DNA of 64,000 nucleotides from JAFMKE01 sp037624485 (GCA_037624485.1 JASJJC010000023.1:62001-126000); one strand, 5' to 3'; counted from the first letter of the stretch, positions 36,349-45,799 are shown. Program-made: numbers and translations. Notes: generated by a model not told the origin, from the sequence alone.

Positions 36349-37707
36349 TTAATGTGTTTGGCTTAACCAGTCGTCTACTTTGTCAATAAACACTGGATTT
36401 GTCCAAGAGGAAGGTTCGGGGAATTCATCAATTAGGTGTTCAGCAAAAGCCGTTTGGGTGTCCCCTTTAGATAAGGCCGTGCTGTATGGAATGTTTGAGA
36501 AAGTAACCATTTGATATTGGGATAAATATCTTCCTGGAAAGGTATTCATAAGGTGTAATTCTAACTTTTTACGCAGCAGAAATTTATCGTCTGCTGTTGC
36601 GTCACGCATTTCAATAAAATTTCTCAATGCAAGCTCCGCAATAGCAGCACCATCCTTGGCGTGATCTCGAGTATATTCTTCTAGCACCGAGCTCCAATCG
36701 TCTAAAACGTGTCGGTCAATTATCTCATCTAAAACAAAGCAGTCTTCAAAAGCAGCATTCATGCCTTGACCATAAAAAGGCACAATGGCATGAGCGGAAT
36801 CGCCCATTAGACATACATTTTTATAATGCCATGGGCTACAGCGAACAGTAACCAAAGAAGAAGAAGGGTTTTCATGAAACTCCTTAATTAAATCTGGCAT
36901 ATGCTTGATCGCGGATGGAAAATTCTTTGTAAAAAACGAAGTGATTTTGTCTTCGGTATTTAAATCATCAAACCCATCTACACCTTTAAACTTAAGAAAC
37001 AATGTGACAGTAAAACTTCCGTCTAAATTTGGTAGCGCAATTAGCATAAAGCTTTTTCTTGGCCATATATGTAGGGCGTTTTTATCTAAACGATGTTTGC
37101 TGTTTTCGTCGGCAGGAATGGTCAACTCTTTATACCCATGTTCTAAATATTGTTGGGAATAATTGAACATGTTGATTTTTTGAAGGGTAGAACGCACCGC
37201 AGAGAAAGCGCCATCGGCACCAAAAAGCAAATCTGGAGAGACGGTGCTTTCGCTGCCGGTTTTTTCGTTTTGAAAATGAATAATGTTCTTTTTTAAATCT
37301 AAATCGGTCGTTCTTTCATGAAAAGTAAAGGTGACATTTTTACTTTCGTCAGCCTTATTCATCAGGGCAATATTTAAATCTCTACGAGAAATAGAATATA
37401 TTGCTTGACCCTCTTTACCGTAGGCTTGAAAATTTGTAGCACCATCTTCTTGATGAATCATTCTCCCTTTCATAGGAATAGCAATCTTCTCGAGAGCTTC
37501 TTTCATACCTATTTTTGCTAGTGCATTCCAGCCACGTGTACTTAAAGCGAGATTTATGGATCGGCCAGCATCCACTTCTTGCCCTCTCATGTCCCCACGT
37601 CTTTCAAATACACGCACATGATGCCCACGTTTTGCCATATAACACGCCCACATAGCACCAACCAATCCAGCTCCTGCAATAACTATATTTTTTTTATCCT
37701 CTATCAT
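36349..37707 (-). CDS. kmo: Kynurenine 3-monooxygenase
   Basis: FAD enzyme that hydroxylates L-kynurenine to 3-hydroxykynurenine with NADPH and oxygen, in tryptophan breakdown or de novo NAD synthesis. It has 452 residues, close to known KMOs. The FAD site GxGxxG is IAGAGLVGAMWACYMAKRGH (10-29), and the second FAD motif is MGDSAHAIVPFYGQGMNAAF (about 300-319). The C-terminal hydrophobic membrane anchor of eukaryotic KMO is absent. It is the first gene of the run ending at 32259 and abuts recJ. Tryptophan dioxygenase and kynureninase are not in the window. Confidence 0.95.
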   Translation of the reverse strand: MIEDKKNIVIAGAGLVGAMWACYMAKRGHHVRVFERRGDMRGQEVDAGRSINLALSTRGWNALAKIGMKEALEKIAIPMKGRMIHQEDGATNFQAYGKEGQAIYSISRRDLNIALMNKADESKNVTFTFHERTTDLDLKKNIIHFQNEKTGSESTVSPDLLFGADGAFSAVRSTLQKINMFNYSQQYLEHGYKELTIPADENSKHRLDKNALHIWPRKSFMLIALPNLDGSFTVTLFLKFKGVDGFDDLNTEDKITSFFTKNFPSAIKHMPDLIKEFHENPSSSLVTVRCSPWHYKNVCLMGDSAHAIVPFYGQGMNAAFEDCFVLDEIIDRHVLDDWSSVLEEYTRDHAKDGAAIAELALRNFIEMRDATADDKFLLRKKLELHLMNTFPGRYLSQYQMVTFSNIPYSTALSKGDTQTAFAEHLIDEFPEPSSWTNPVFIDKVDDWLSQTH

Positions 37708-37749
37708 TTATTTAAAATTGAAATTCACAGCAATATATGTATAAAAGGC

Positions 37750-39198
37750 TTACAGTTTGACCTTATTTATTTCTTGTAATAACCAAGTTTTGTTCGCTAA
37801 TGTTTTTTCTGTTTTAACCAATGCGGTCAAATCCGCGATTTTTTTCCTCAACCAATCCTTTTCTTTATAATCAACCTGCCTCTTTATAATCAACAATTTC
37901 TTAAAAAATCTTAGAAAGGTTTCACTGCTTCTTTTAAAATTTACAGCAATCTCTTTGTTCCGTTTTAAGTACAGTTGAAATGAGGAAACAAAGTAGTCTA
38001 AGGTTTCTAATTCATTCATTGCATAGTAGGCTTTTAGTAGTGTGTATTTGGCCGCACAAGCGTAGTAAACATCGGTAAAATCTACTTGATTAAGCAGGTA
38101 GACGGTGTCCGGGTAATCGCCCTTTGCATAAAGAAGGTTTGACCGGCTTAAGTTGTAGGCGTTTTCTTGATGCAATTCTGTTATTGAAAACCTATAATCT
38201 TCAATGAATTTTTCAACCCACACATATTCATCAAGCTTAATGCCGATAGCCACAATGTTTCGAAAGCTAATATGCGATAACATTCCATTTTCTAGTAAGA
38301 TTTTATTTAGTAACAGCAGTTTTTGCATATCAAATAGAATTGGAGTAAAGGCCGCTTTACCGCTATTTACTTGCTGAATACAATAATTTGAAAGGTAGGC
38401 ATACATAGACCTTAGCTCCCTATCGGTAAAAGATTTTTGATAACTGTTTAAGGTGTTAAGGGTTTGGGTAAACTGTTGAGTGTCGTTATCGGATTTTAGT
38501 AAGTTGAATATTTCATAATAGCTATGAATGGCAGGCGTATCAAGATAAATCTTTTTATGCTTGGTGATGATGTCAACCATATCTGATTCTAATGGTTTTT
38601 CGTGTTTCGTGTTTAATATTTTTTCTCTATTTATTAGTTCACATAAGGTGCGAAGCTTGGCGCTAAAATAGTAGGCATCAAAACTTTTGTTTTTTAATCC
38701 AATGGATTCGTCATGAGTGATGTTTTGCTGTTGCTCAAAAAAATTGTTTTTTTCATCAGCTAAAAGATAAGAACGCCTATAGGTCTCAATATTTAAGTAA
38801 GGATCACTATCAACAGACAATTGAACGACTTTTTCCTGTTGTTGGAAGAGGTTGCTAATATTACGCTTTCTATACTGTTTAAGTAAGGCTAAATGCTTAT
38901 TAAAATCTTTTTCTTGTAGTTCTTGCAGGATTAGGTATGATTCAGTTAACTTTAGTAATGCAGACATTTGTTCTCTAACTTTTACGTCTTTGAAATCGCT
39001 TGAACCAAAAAGCTCTTTAAAAACTGCCTGCTTACCTAAATTATTTTTTAATAGATTAGGTAAGGCACTTTTGTATATTTGAAAGAGCCTGAAGGCATAC
39101 GAAGAAGTATCGGTTTGATACAATAAGTATTTTTCAAAGTCTTTTAGTTCTTTGTCGCTTAAACTGGCAATAATCTGGGTGAGCTTACTGTTGTGCAT
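37750..39198 (-). CDS. Uncharacterised helical protein, Bacteroidota-specific
   Basis: Protein of 482 residues that I recognise only as a conserved hypothetical of this phylum. It opens LTQIIASLSDKELKDFEKYLLYQ (about 5-27), a pattern common to these proteins, and is predicted almost all helical with TPR-like alternation such as YNLSRSNLLYAKGDYPDTVYLL (about 345). No signal peptide, membrane helix or catalytic motif is seen. It is basic and lysine-rich. It is followed by kmo on the same strand after 42 bases, and is divergent from the T9SS gene at 39347. A cytosolic scaffold role is a guess. Confidence 0.7.
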   Translation of the reverse strand: MHNSKLTQIIASLSDKELKDFEKYLLYQTDTSSYAFRLFQIYKSALPNLLKNNLGKQAVFKELFGSSDFKDVKVREQMSALLKLTESYLILQELQEKDFNKHLALLKQYRKRNISNLFQQQEKVVQLSVDSDPYLNIETYRRSYLLADEKNNFFEQQQNITHDESIGLKNKSFDAYYFSAKLRTLCELINREKILNTKHEKPLESDMVDIITKHKKIYLDTPAIHSYYEIFNLLKSDNDTQQFTQTLNTLNSYQKSFTDRELRSMYAYLSNYCIQQVNSGKAAFTPILFDMQKLLLLNKILLENGMLSHISFRNIVAIGIKLDEYVWVEKFIEDYRFSITELHQENAYNLSRSNLLYAKGDYPDTVYLLNQVDFTDVYYACAAKYTLLKAYYAMNELETLDYFVSSFQLYLKRNKEIAVNFKRSSETFLRFFKKLLIIKRQVDYKEKDWLRKKIADLTALVKTEKTLANKTWLLQEINKVKL

Positions 39199-39346
39199 TT
39201 ACAAAATATTAGCTTTTTTATGCTTAAAACATTAAAAATCAACAAACTATATTTTCATGTAGCTTGTGAAAGTGTCACAATTTACAAAATTTGAATTAAT
39301 TAATGCCGGTTTTTATTTTTATGTTTACCATGTAAAAATTTGATTT

Positions 39347-41281
39347 ATGAAGAAATTGTGGATACTTGTTTTAGGTTTAGTGGGTTGGGCTCAGGCTCAA
39401 ACGGACGGACACATACACCACTTGTTTGGTTTAAAACAAGAAACACAGGGTATATTAACACAGGCCGCACTAAATCAACAAAACGGAGGGAGTGTAGAAA
39501 TTGAAACCTTTACATCCAACTTTAGTTTAGGTGGATCTTATAGTTATTTTAATGTCAACAATAAAGTCTTATATGCCGATACAAGCTTTCAAACGTTGAG
39601 TTATCTTAATGAATATTTGTTGCCGTCAGTTTATGTGTCCAATTATAGCGGCACATCCAATTTTTTTACTTATCAAACAGGAATTTCGTCTTTGTGTGTT
39701 GACCCATTAGAGGACTCTTTGTACTATACCTTTGATTACGCTACCAAACTATTAAGCATATTAGCGCCATTTAGCGGAACAGCGTTGTCTAGCCCTCAAC
39801 TTTTAGCGGTTTCTGATATAGGGAACTTAAGTCAAGTCTATTTTCAAAACAGCATATACTTAGCCTCAAGTAACAATCTTGGCGAAGCGGTGCTATACGT
39901 ACTTAGCGCTACAAGCCTAGGCATTTTAGAATCAATAGCCTTACCTTTTCAATACACTTACTTAGTTGCCGATCCGCAATGGGGTGTTTATGCTGTAGCT
40001 AAGAACGATGTTCAACAACACTTTTTATTACACCTAAATACAGGGGCGAATCAATTTGACACAATTGCAGCTCTTCCATCTTGCCCGACATGTACCTATG
40101 ATAAAAATGCACTGGTTATTGATTCGGATAACGGCCACCTTATAATGGCAAGATCAGAAGACAGCATGGCTGGATCACCGCAATATTTTTTATCTACTCA
40201 TGATCTAGTGGGTGGTAGTGAAATATATAATGTTCAAACGATAGACAGGTGGAGTAATTTAATATTCCAAAAACCGAAAGCGGATCTAGTTTACCCTGGA
40301 GATGCTGATCACAACAAATTGGTCAATATGACTGACTTGCTTCCTATAGGCTTAAAGTACAACGACCCAGTTAGCGATAGATTAGTAATTTCGACAGCAT
40401 GGATTGGGCAAGAAGCCACAAACAGCCAAGACACATTAGCGAATGGAGTGGATAAAAAACACGCAGATTGTAACGGGGATGGACAGATAAATTCTATCGA
40501 TGTCGATGCAATTTTTGAAAACTATTCCTCTGTTCATTATAGCGAGAAGAGTACGAATGCAAATTGTGATTTTCCGGTCTATGTTCAATTTCCATCCTTC
40601 GTTAAAGAAAACGAACCGATTGAGATTCAAATAGGATTGGATTTAAACACCAATATTAACCAGGCAATTTATGGATTAATATTTACCATAGATTATGATG
40701 AAAGTTTCGTTGCTTCAGGAGGGATGTCCACCCAAGGGGGGTCGACATGGTTTGGGACGGAAAATGGGGATTACATCCAACGTTTCTATAAAGAAGAGCA
40801 AGGAAGGTTAGCTGTTGGAGTTGTCGGTATTGATCAAGAAAACAGAAATGGAGGGGGCGGAGTTTTACTCGACGGAATATGGACAATGGAGGATGTGGTC
40901 ATACCTATTGCGCAAGGCTATAGCAACATGGATTTCAGAATAAGCAATGTCACCTTAATTGATGCGAATGGAAATTATTTAGACGGATGCGGGGTGGATA
41001 CAAGCATCCGGGTTTACGACAAAAGTGTAGGCATTCAAGAACGAACAATAGAAGCACTTTATCTTTTTCCAAACCCCACGAAACTAAGTCACATTAATCT
41101 TGAAAATGTAAAAGACCTTGACCAAGTAGAAATGTACGACATGCAAGGGCGATTGATTCAAATCTGGCATACCAATTTCAACCACCTTCCCTTGAATAAT
41201 TTACCTAAAGGCATCTATGTATTAAAGGCTTACACGCCGGAGAAAATGTATGTGAACAAATTGGTTTACGCAAAGGAATAA
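39347..41281 (+). CDS. T9SS cargo protein with dockerin-like and cohesin-like modules
   Basis: Secreted protein of 644 residues. A signal peptide ends WAQAQ (about 18). The first 300 residues look like a beta-propeller-type fold. Two EF-hand-like dockerin loops follow: DADHNKLVNMTD (about 319) and DCNGDGQINSID (about 373). Residues about 408-560 resemble a cohesin-like beta sandwich, with IYGLIFTIDYDESFV, GRLAVGVVGID and FRISNVTLIDANGNYL. LYLFPNPTKLSHINLE (about 571) opens the type A sorting domain, ending YVNKLVYAKE. A surface protein of unknown substrate. Dockerin and cohesin labels are by visual pattern only. Confidence 0.8.
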   Translation: MKKLWILVLGLVGWAQAQTDGHIHHLFGLKQETQGILTQAALNQQNGGSVEIETFTSNFSLGGSYSYFNVNNKVLYADTSFQTLSYLNEYLLPSVYVSNYSGTSNFFTYQTGISSLCVDPLEDSLYYTFDYATKLLSILAPFSGTALSSPQLLAVSDIGNLSQVYFQNSIYLASSNNLGEAVLYVLSATSLGILESIALPFQYTYLVADPQWGVYAVAKNDVQQHFLLHLNTGANQFDTIAALPSCPTCTYDKNALVIDSDNGHLIMARSEDSMAGSPQYFLSTHDLVGGSEIYNVQTIDRWSNLIFQKPKADLVYPGDADHNKLVNMTDLLPIGLKYNDPVSDRLVISTAWIGQEATNSQDTLANGVDKKHADCNGDGQINSIDVDAIFENYSSVHYSEKSTNANCDFPVYVQFPSFVKENEPIEIQIGLDLNTNINQAIYGLIFTIDYDESFVASGGMSTQGGSTWFGTENGDYIQRFYKEEQGRLAVGVVGIDQENRNGGGGVLLDGIWTMEDVVIPIAQGYSNMDFRISNVTLIDANGNYLDGCGVDTSIRVYDKSVGIQERTIEALYLFPNPTKLSHINLENVKDLDQVEMYDMQGRLIQIWHTNFNHLPLNNLPKGIYVLKAYTPEKMYVNKLVYAKE

Positions 41282-41382
41282 TTCAGCTCGGCTCTTAAAA
41301 AAAGTTTTCTCCCTTTAGCTATATGCTTGTTTCAATGAGTATCTGCTTTTGATATGCGCAAGTTCCAAGCTACATTTATAGT

Positions 41383-42078
41383 GTGCAAACTGATTTAAGA
41401 AACCCAATTACTTCGTGGCAGGAAGAGGAGCGACCAAGAGAAAAGTTAATGCTAAAAGGAAAAGCTTCACTATCTAACAAAGAGCTCTTAGCTATCCTTA
41501 TTGGAAGCGGCACTCCACAGACAAGTGCAGTGGATTTATGTGAGCAAATTTTGCACTACGTGCATCACGACTTGGTGCAACTGGGAAAACTAAACCTTAA
41601 TGACCTTATGCGCTTCAAGGGCATAGGAGAAGCCAAAGCAATCAGTGTAGTCGCCTCCATGGAACTAGGAAGGAGAAGGCAAGCTGAATATCATCCAAAA
41701 GCAAATATTATTAAGTCGAGTAAGGATATTTATTGCTTGTTGCTAAGCGATATGAGCGACTTAATCACTGAGGAATTTTGGGTGATTTTTCTAAATCATC
41801 GAAATAAAATAATAGGCAAAGAGCGGATAAGTTCGGGCGGATTGACGGCAACAGTCGTAGATGTGCGCATTTTATTCAAACAAGCCATTGAGCGCTTAGC
41901 TACATCCATCATTATCGCACACAATCATCCATCAGGAACCCTTAAACCATCGCGGGCCGACATCCAACTTACCCAAAAGATTAAGAATGCGAGCAAACTA
42001 TTAGATATTCAATTGCTAGATCACCTTATTGTGGCTGATTCGGGTTACTATAGTTTTGCAGATGAGGGTTGTCTTTAA
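41383..42078 (+). CDS. radC: RadC family JAMM protein
   Basis: RadC-family protein of 231 residues. The N-terminal helix-hairpin-helix part has IGSGTPQTSAVDLCEQIL and FKGIGEAKA. The C-terminal JAMM metalloprotease-like domain carries AHNHPSGTLKPSRADI (about residue 180), with the two histidines, serine and aspartate of the zinc site. The family was once linked to DNA repair, but its function is unsettled. The start is a GTG at 41383; TACATTTA just upstream is close to a -7 box. Normal length. Confidence 0.93.
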   Translation: MQTDLRNPITSWQEEERPREKLMLKGKASLSNKELLAILIGSGTPQTSAVDLCEQILHYVHHDLVQLGKLNLNDLMRFKGIGEAKAISVVASMELGRRRQAEYHPKANIIKSSKDIYCLLLSDMSDLITEEFWVIFLNHRNKIIGKERISSGGLTATVVDVRILFKQAIERLATSIIIAHNHPSGTLKPSRADIQLTQKIKNASKLLDIQLLDHLIVADSGYYSFADEGCL

Positions 42079-42152
42079 ACAATTTACCAGGTATTTTACG
42101 TTATGTATCTGTGGGTTTATAACTCCTTAATCCTACACTATTTATTTCATAC

Positions 42153-42160
42153 TATATTTG
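42153..42160 (+). promoter_or_regulatory. -7 promoter box for fatty acid desaturase
   Basis: TATATTTG followed by CA, an exact TAnnTTTG match 20 bases before the ATG at 42181. Confidence 0.5.
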
Positions 42161-42180
42161 CATAACCAAACGAACGATAT

Positions 42181-43272
42181 ATGAACATTCAAACGATACA
42201 ATTTTCACGCGAGAAGAATGCAGAATTCGTGAAAGAATTAAAGCATCGCGTTAATCAATATTTTAAGGAAAAAGGCATTTCCAAACATGCTAACTTTTCA
42301 ATGGTGTTCAAGACCGTGTGCATGGTTGCAATTCTCGTTGTGCCTTACGGCTTTATGATGTCTGGTTTAATAAGCAGCATTTGGATTCATTACTTGATGT
42401 GGGTTATTATGGGAATTGGGGTTAGTGGTATTGGAATGTCGGTAATGCATGATGCTAACCATGGCGCATACTCCAAGAATAGAACAATTAACAGAATTAT
42501 CGGTCGGTTTATAGATTTGGTGGGTGGAAATGCCACCAATTGGAAAATGCAACACAATGTTTTACATCATACCTATACGAATATTCATGGTTTAGACCAA
42601 GATATCAAGGCGGGTGCGGTATTGCGTTTATCTCCAGAGCAAAAGCGCTATAAAATTCATAAATATCAACATATTTATGCTTGGTTTTTATACGGATTAA
42701 TGACGCTTCCGTGGATGACAATAAAGGACTTTTTTCAAATGGTAGAATTTAGAAAAAAGAACTTAAATAAAGGGCGGTCACGAAAATTCTGGAAGGAGTA
42801 TTCTATTATGGTAGCGATCAAGGTGTTTTATTACACTTACATGTTGGTTTTACCGATCATCTTTTTACCTTTCACATGGTGGCAGGTGGTTTTGGGCTTT
42901 GTGCTTATGCACTATGTTACTGGTGCAACTTTGGCCACTACTTTTCAGTTAGCACACGTGATGCCTAAAACCATGAATAAATTAAATATTGTAGATAACA
43001 GTATAGAAGAAAATTGGGTCATACACCAGCTGGAAACTACAACTGATTTTGCTCGCAACAATTGGCTGGTTTCATGGTATATTGGCGGACTTAATTTTCA
43101 AGTTGAGCACCATTTATTTCCAAATATTTGCCACGTACACTATAAGAAGCTTTCTAAAATAGTAGAGCAAACGGCGAAGGAGTATGGGGTGGTTTATAAC
43201 AACATTCCAACGATGGCAAATGCCTTGATTGAACATGGAAAAGTTTTGAAGCGATTAGGAACAGTAGAATAA
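42181..43272 (+). CDS. Membrane fatty acid desaturase
   Basis: Di-iron membrane desaturase that adds a double bond to acyl-lipid or acyl-CoA chains. It has 363 residues with about four to six hydrophobic segments. The three histidine boxes are intact: HDANH (90-94), HNVLHH (125-130) and QVEHH (about 307-311). The glutamine in the third box is typical of front-end desaturases (delta-5/delta-6 and linoleoyl-CoA type), although no cytochrome b5 domain is fused. Electron donor and regioselectivity cannot be told. A bidirectional terminator separates it from the convergent frr. Confidence 0.92.
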   Translation: MNIQTIQFSREKNAEFVKELKHRVNQYFKEKGISKHANFSMVFKTVCMVAILVVPYGFMMSGLISSIWIHYLMWVIMGIGVSGIGMSVMHDANHGAYSKNRTINRIIGRFIDLVGGNATNWKMQHNVLHHTYTNIHGLDQDIKAGAVLRLSPEQKRYKIHKYQHIYAWFLYGLMTLPWMTIKDFFQMVEFRKKNLNKGRSRKFWKEYSIMVAIKVFYYTYMLVLPIIFLPFTWWQVVLGFVLMHYVTGATLATTFQLAHVMPKTMNKLNIVDNSIEENWVIHQLETTTDFARNNWLVSWYIGGLNFQVEHHLFPNICHVHYKKLSKIVEQTAKEYGVVYNNIPTMANALIEHGKVLKRLGTVE

Positions 43273-43283
43273 GAAATGAGCAT

Positions 43284-43314
43284 AAAAAAAGCCCCAAGTT
43301 AAAGGGGCTTTTTT
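43284..43314. terminator. Bidirectional terminator
   Basis: AAAAAAAGCCCC and GGGGCTTTTTT around an 8-base loop, between the convergent desaturase and frr genes. Confidence 0.92.
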
Positions 43315-43337
43315 AATATCTAGAATATACAAATTAA

Positions 43338-43901
43338 TTAAACCGTCATAATCTCACTCTCTTTATTGCTGATGACGGAGTCAACTTTTGAAGAGTAATC
43401 GTTAACTACTTTTTGAACGTCCTCTTCAGCATTTTTCGCGAGGTCTTCGCTCAAGCCATCTTTTTCAAGTGATTTGATAAAATCCATCGCATCTTTTCGA
43501 GCGGAGCGTAAAGAGATTTTGGCATCCTCAGCTTCTACTTTGGTTTGTTTTACCATTTCCCTTCTTCTTTCTTCGGTCAATGGGGGAATATTTAAACGTA
43601 TGAATTCACCATCATTTTGAGGGGTAAGTCCAATGTTGGCTTGAAGAATACCCTTCTCAATATCTTGTAAGGTGGATTTATCGAATGGCTGAATAGCGAG
43701 CGTTCTCCCATCGGGAGTGGTTACGCTGGCAAGTTGATTAAGTGGAGATAAAACTCCATAGGCCTCAACCATTACACTACCCAACATAGACGGATTTGCT
43801 TTTCCCGCTCTAATTTTAGTAAGTTGATTGATAAGATGCTCGATGGCTTTATTCATGGAGTCTCTCGCCTCATCTAACATCATTTCAATTTCTTCTTGCA
43901 T
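43338..43901 (-). CDS. frr: Ribosome recycling factor
   Basis: Splits post-termination ribosomes together with EF-G. It has 187 residues, normal length. Typical segments are HLINQLTKIRAGKANPSML (about 22-40), VTTPDGRTLAIQPFDKSTL and PPLTEERRREMVKQ. It is 18 bases after pyrH on the same strand, so they form an operon. No oddities. Confidence 0.98.
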   Translation of the reverse strand: MQEEIEMMLDEARDSMNKAIEHLINQLTKIRAGKANPSMLGSVMVEAYGVLSPLNQLASVTTPDGRTLAIQPFDKSTLQDIEKGILQANIGLTPQNDGEFIRLNIPPLTEERRREMVKQTKVEAEDAKISLRSARKDAMDFIKSLEKDGLSEDLAKNAEEDVQKVVNDYSSKVDSVISNKESEIMTV

Positions 43902-43919
43902 AAGTATTTAGTTTATTTA

Positions 43920-44627
43920 TTAATTAGAAACAATTGTACCAATTTTTTCTCCCTTTAAAAGCCGTGCTAAATTTCCAGGCGTATCCATATTAAACACTAA
44001 TATGGGAACATTATTTTCTTGACATAAAGTAAATGCCGTAGTATCCATAATATTCAATTTCTGCTTAAGGGCATCTTCAAAACTAAGTTGGTCATATTTT
44101 GTAGCACTTGGATCTTTCTCTGGGTCGGAAGTGTAAATACCGTCCACTCTAGTTCCTTTAATAACAGCATCCGCATTAATTTCTGAAGCTCTTAAGGCTG
44201 CCGCAGAGTCGGTTGTGAAATACGGGCTTCCTGTACCAGCTACGAATATTACGACACGCCCTTTTTCAAGATGACGAGTAGCCCTTCTTCTAATGTAGGT
44301 TTCAGCTATTTCCTTCATTTCAATGGCAGAAACTAAGCGGGTATATATCCCAGCGGTTTCTAAGCCATTTTGCAGGGCAACTCCGTTAATAACCGTTGCT
44401 AACATTCCCATATAATCTCCAGAAACCCGGTCGATTCCATTGTCTTTAGCTTGTAATCCTCGAAAGATGTTTCCACCACCTATGACGATTGCTATTTCAA
44501 AACCCATGTCGGTGGCTTCCTTGATGTCCTTTGCATATTGTATCACAACACTGGGGTCAATGCCAAATTGCTTACTACCCATAAGACTTTCACCGCTTAG
44601 CTTTAATAATACTCGTTTTAGTTTCAT
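43920..44627 (-). CDS. pyrH: Uridylate kinase (UMP kinase)
   Basis: Phosphorylates UMP to UDP for pyrimidine nucleotide supply. It has 235 residues from the ATG at 44625-44627, giving MKLKRVLLKLSGESLMG, the canonical start of bacterial UMP kinases. A longer frame begins upstream but passes through the tsf terminator, so it is rejected. Motifs: IVIGGGNIFRG and GTGSPYFTTDSAAALRASE. pyrH-frr is a conserved pair, here downstream of the tsf operon with a terminator between. Confidence 0.97.
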   Translation of the reverse strand: MKLKRVLLKLSGESLMGSKQFGIDPSVVIQYAKDIKEATDMGFEIAIVIGGGNIFRGLQAKDNGIDRVSGDYMGMLATVINGVALQNGLETAGIYTRLVSAIEMKEIAETYIRRRATRHLEKGRVVIFVAGTGSPYFTTDSAAALRASEINADAVIKGTRVDGIYTSDPEKDPSATKYDQLSFEDALKQKLNIMDTTAFTLCQENNVPILVFNMDTPGNLARLLKGEKIGTIVSN

Positions 44628-44673
44628 TTTCAATTTTGACACTAAAATAATCCTTTTCGTTAATAATTGACAT

Positions 44674-44712
44674 AAAAAAAGCCCCTTCAACAATTTGGAG
44701 GAGCTTTTTTTA
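44674..44712 (-). terminator. Terminator after tsf
   Basis: AGCCCCTTC and GGAGGAGCT form a stem with one mismatch, flanked by A and T runs of seven, between tsf and pyrH. Read on the minus strand it ends the RplM-RpsI-RpsB-Tsf transcript. Confidence 0.8.
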
Positions 44713-44726
44713 GATTTAAATTGATA

Positions 44727-45704
44727 TTAGTCTCCTAATTCTATTCTTTTGAAAGCGACAATTTCAGCATCGTCACCAAAATCTTTGATGGCCGTACTCA
44801 CCTTCATGTCAGTATTCAAAGCAAAGAATTGATCAAGTAAACAGTATTCTTGGTCAAGTAAGGTGTTGTCAGCAATAAAACGATCTAATTTACCAGGGAC
44901 AATGTTGTGCCAGATTTTTTCAGGCTTACCTTCAGCGGCTAACTGTGCTTTGATATCGTCTTCAACTTTTGCCATTACATCTTGTGTTAACTGAACCATA
45001 CTTACGAATTGAGGAACATTCTTAAGGTGTTTACCTAGACGCACTCTTTCTTCATTTTCTTTTTCAATCTGACTCTTGAATGCTTCTGTTTCCTTGGCGA
45101 TAAAGTCTGCATCAAATTCAGTATAACTTAAAATCTTAGGATTCATAGCTGCAATGTGCATAGAAACTCCTTTAAAGAAGTTAGCAGCATCGTCCTTCGC
45201 TGATTGGTATGAAACCAACACACCAATTTTGTTTCCAGCATGAATGTAAGATGAAATATTATCACCAATCATTACAGCAAAATTACTAATAGAAATATTT
45301 TCTCCGATAGAACCTACTTTTTCAGTGATTCTATCTTTTACACTCACCCCGTCGATAGTTAGGGCCTCTAATTCTTCTTTGGATTGAACGTTTTCAGCCA
45401 AGGCAAGTTCAGCTAATTCAGTTGCGAACTGAACAAACTCATCATTTTTTGCAACGAAGTCTGTTTCACAAGCTAGGTGAACAATAACCCCTTTCCCGTT
45501 ATCAGCAGATGTTTTTGCAATAACAGCGCCTTCGTTGGCATCTCTTCCTGACCGTAATTCAGCAACTTTTGCACCCTTTTTTCTTAGGTAGTCAATAGCG
45601 CCTTGCATATCTCCATTAGATTCAGCTAAAGCTTTTTTACAATCCATTAAACCCGCACCGGTTGAGTCTCTTAATTCTTTTACTTGTTGAGCAGTAATAG
45701 CCAT
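44727..45704 (-). CDS. tsf: Elongation factor Ts
   Basis: Guanine-nucleotide exchange factor for EF-Tu. It has 325 residues. The N-terminal UBA-like domain VKELRDSTGAGLMDCKKAL (9-27) is canonical, followed by VHLACETDFVAKNDEF (about 75). The C-terminal core domain is complete, somewhat longer than the E. coli form, as in many Bacteroidota. It follows rpsB with a hairpin in the 95-base gap. Its only oddity is that hairpin, which may tune Tsf output relative to S2. Confidence 0.97.
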   Translation of the reverse strand: MAITAQQVKELRDSTGAGLMDCKKALAESNGDMQGAIDYLRKKGAKVAELRSGRDANEGAVIAKTSADNGKGVIVHLACETDFVAKNDEFVQFATELAELALAENVQSKEELEALTIDGVSVKDRITEKVGSIGENISISNFAVMIGDNISSYIHAGNKIGVLVSYQSAKDDAANFFKGVSMHIAAMNPKILSYTEFDADFIAKETEAFKSQIEKENEERVRLGKHLKNVPQFVSMVQLTQDVMAKVEDDIKAQLAAEGKPEKIWHNIVPGKLDRFIADNTLLDQEYCLLDQFFALNTDMKVSTAIKDFGDDAEIVAFKRIELGD

Positions 45705-45737
45705 GTTTTTGTTTTTTATTGTTAATACATATTAATG

Positions 45738-45770
45738 AAAAACGGTCAAGCATTAGCCCGACCGTTTTTA
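45738..45770 (-). terminator. Hairpin between rpsB and tsf
   Basis: AAAAACGGTC and GACCGTTTTT form a 10-bp stem with a 12-base loop, inside the rpsB-tsf gap. It has the form of a terminator on both strands, so it may be an attenuator that passes only part of the transcription into tsf. Confidence 0.75.
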
Positions 45771-45799
45771 TTTTGGATGGGCGCGATTACGCCATTTAA

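Noticed and set aside
44628..44693. Upstream extension of pyrH
   Set aside because: The extra codons run into the tsf terminator, and UMP kinases start at MKLKRVLLKLSGE.
44674..44712. Hairpin as a riboswitch before pyrH
   Set aside because: It is explained as the terminator of the tsf operon, and no ligand-binding structure is visible.
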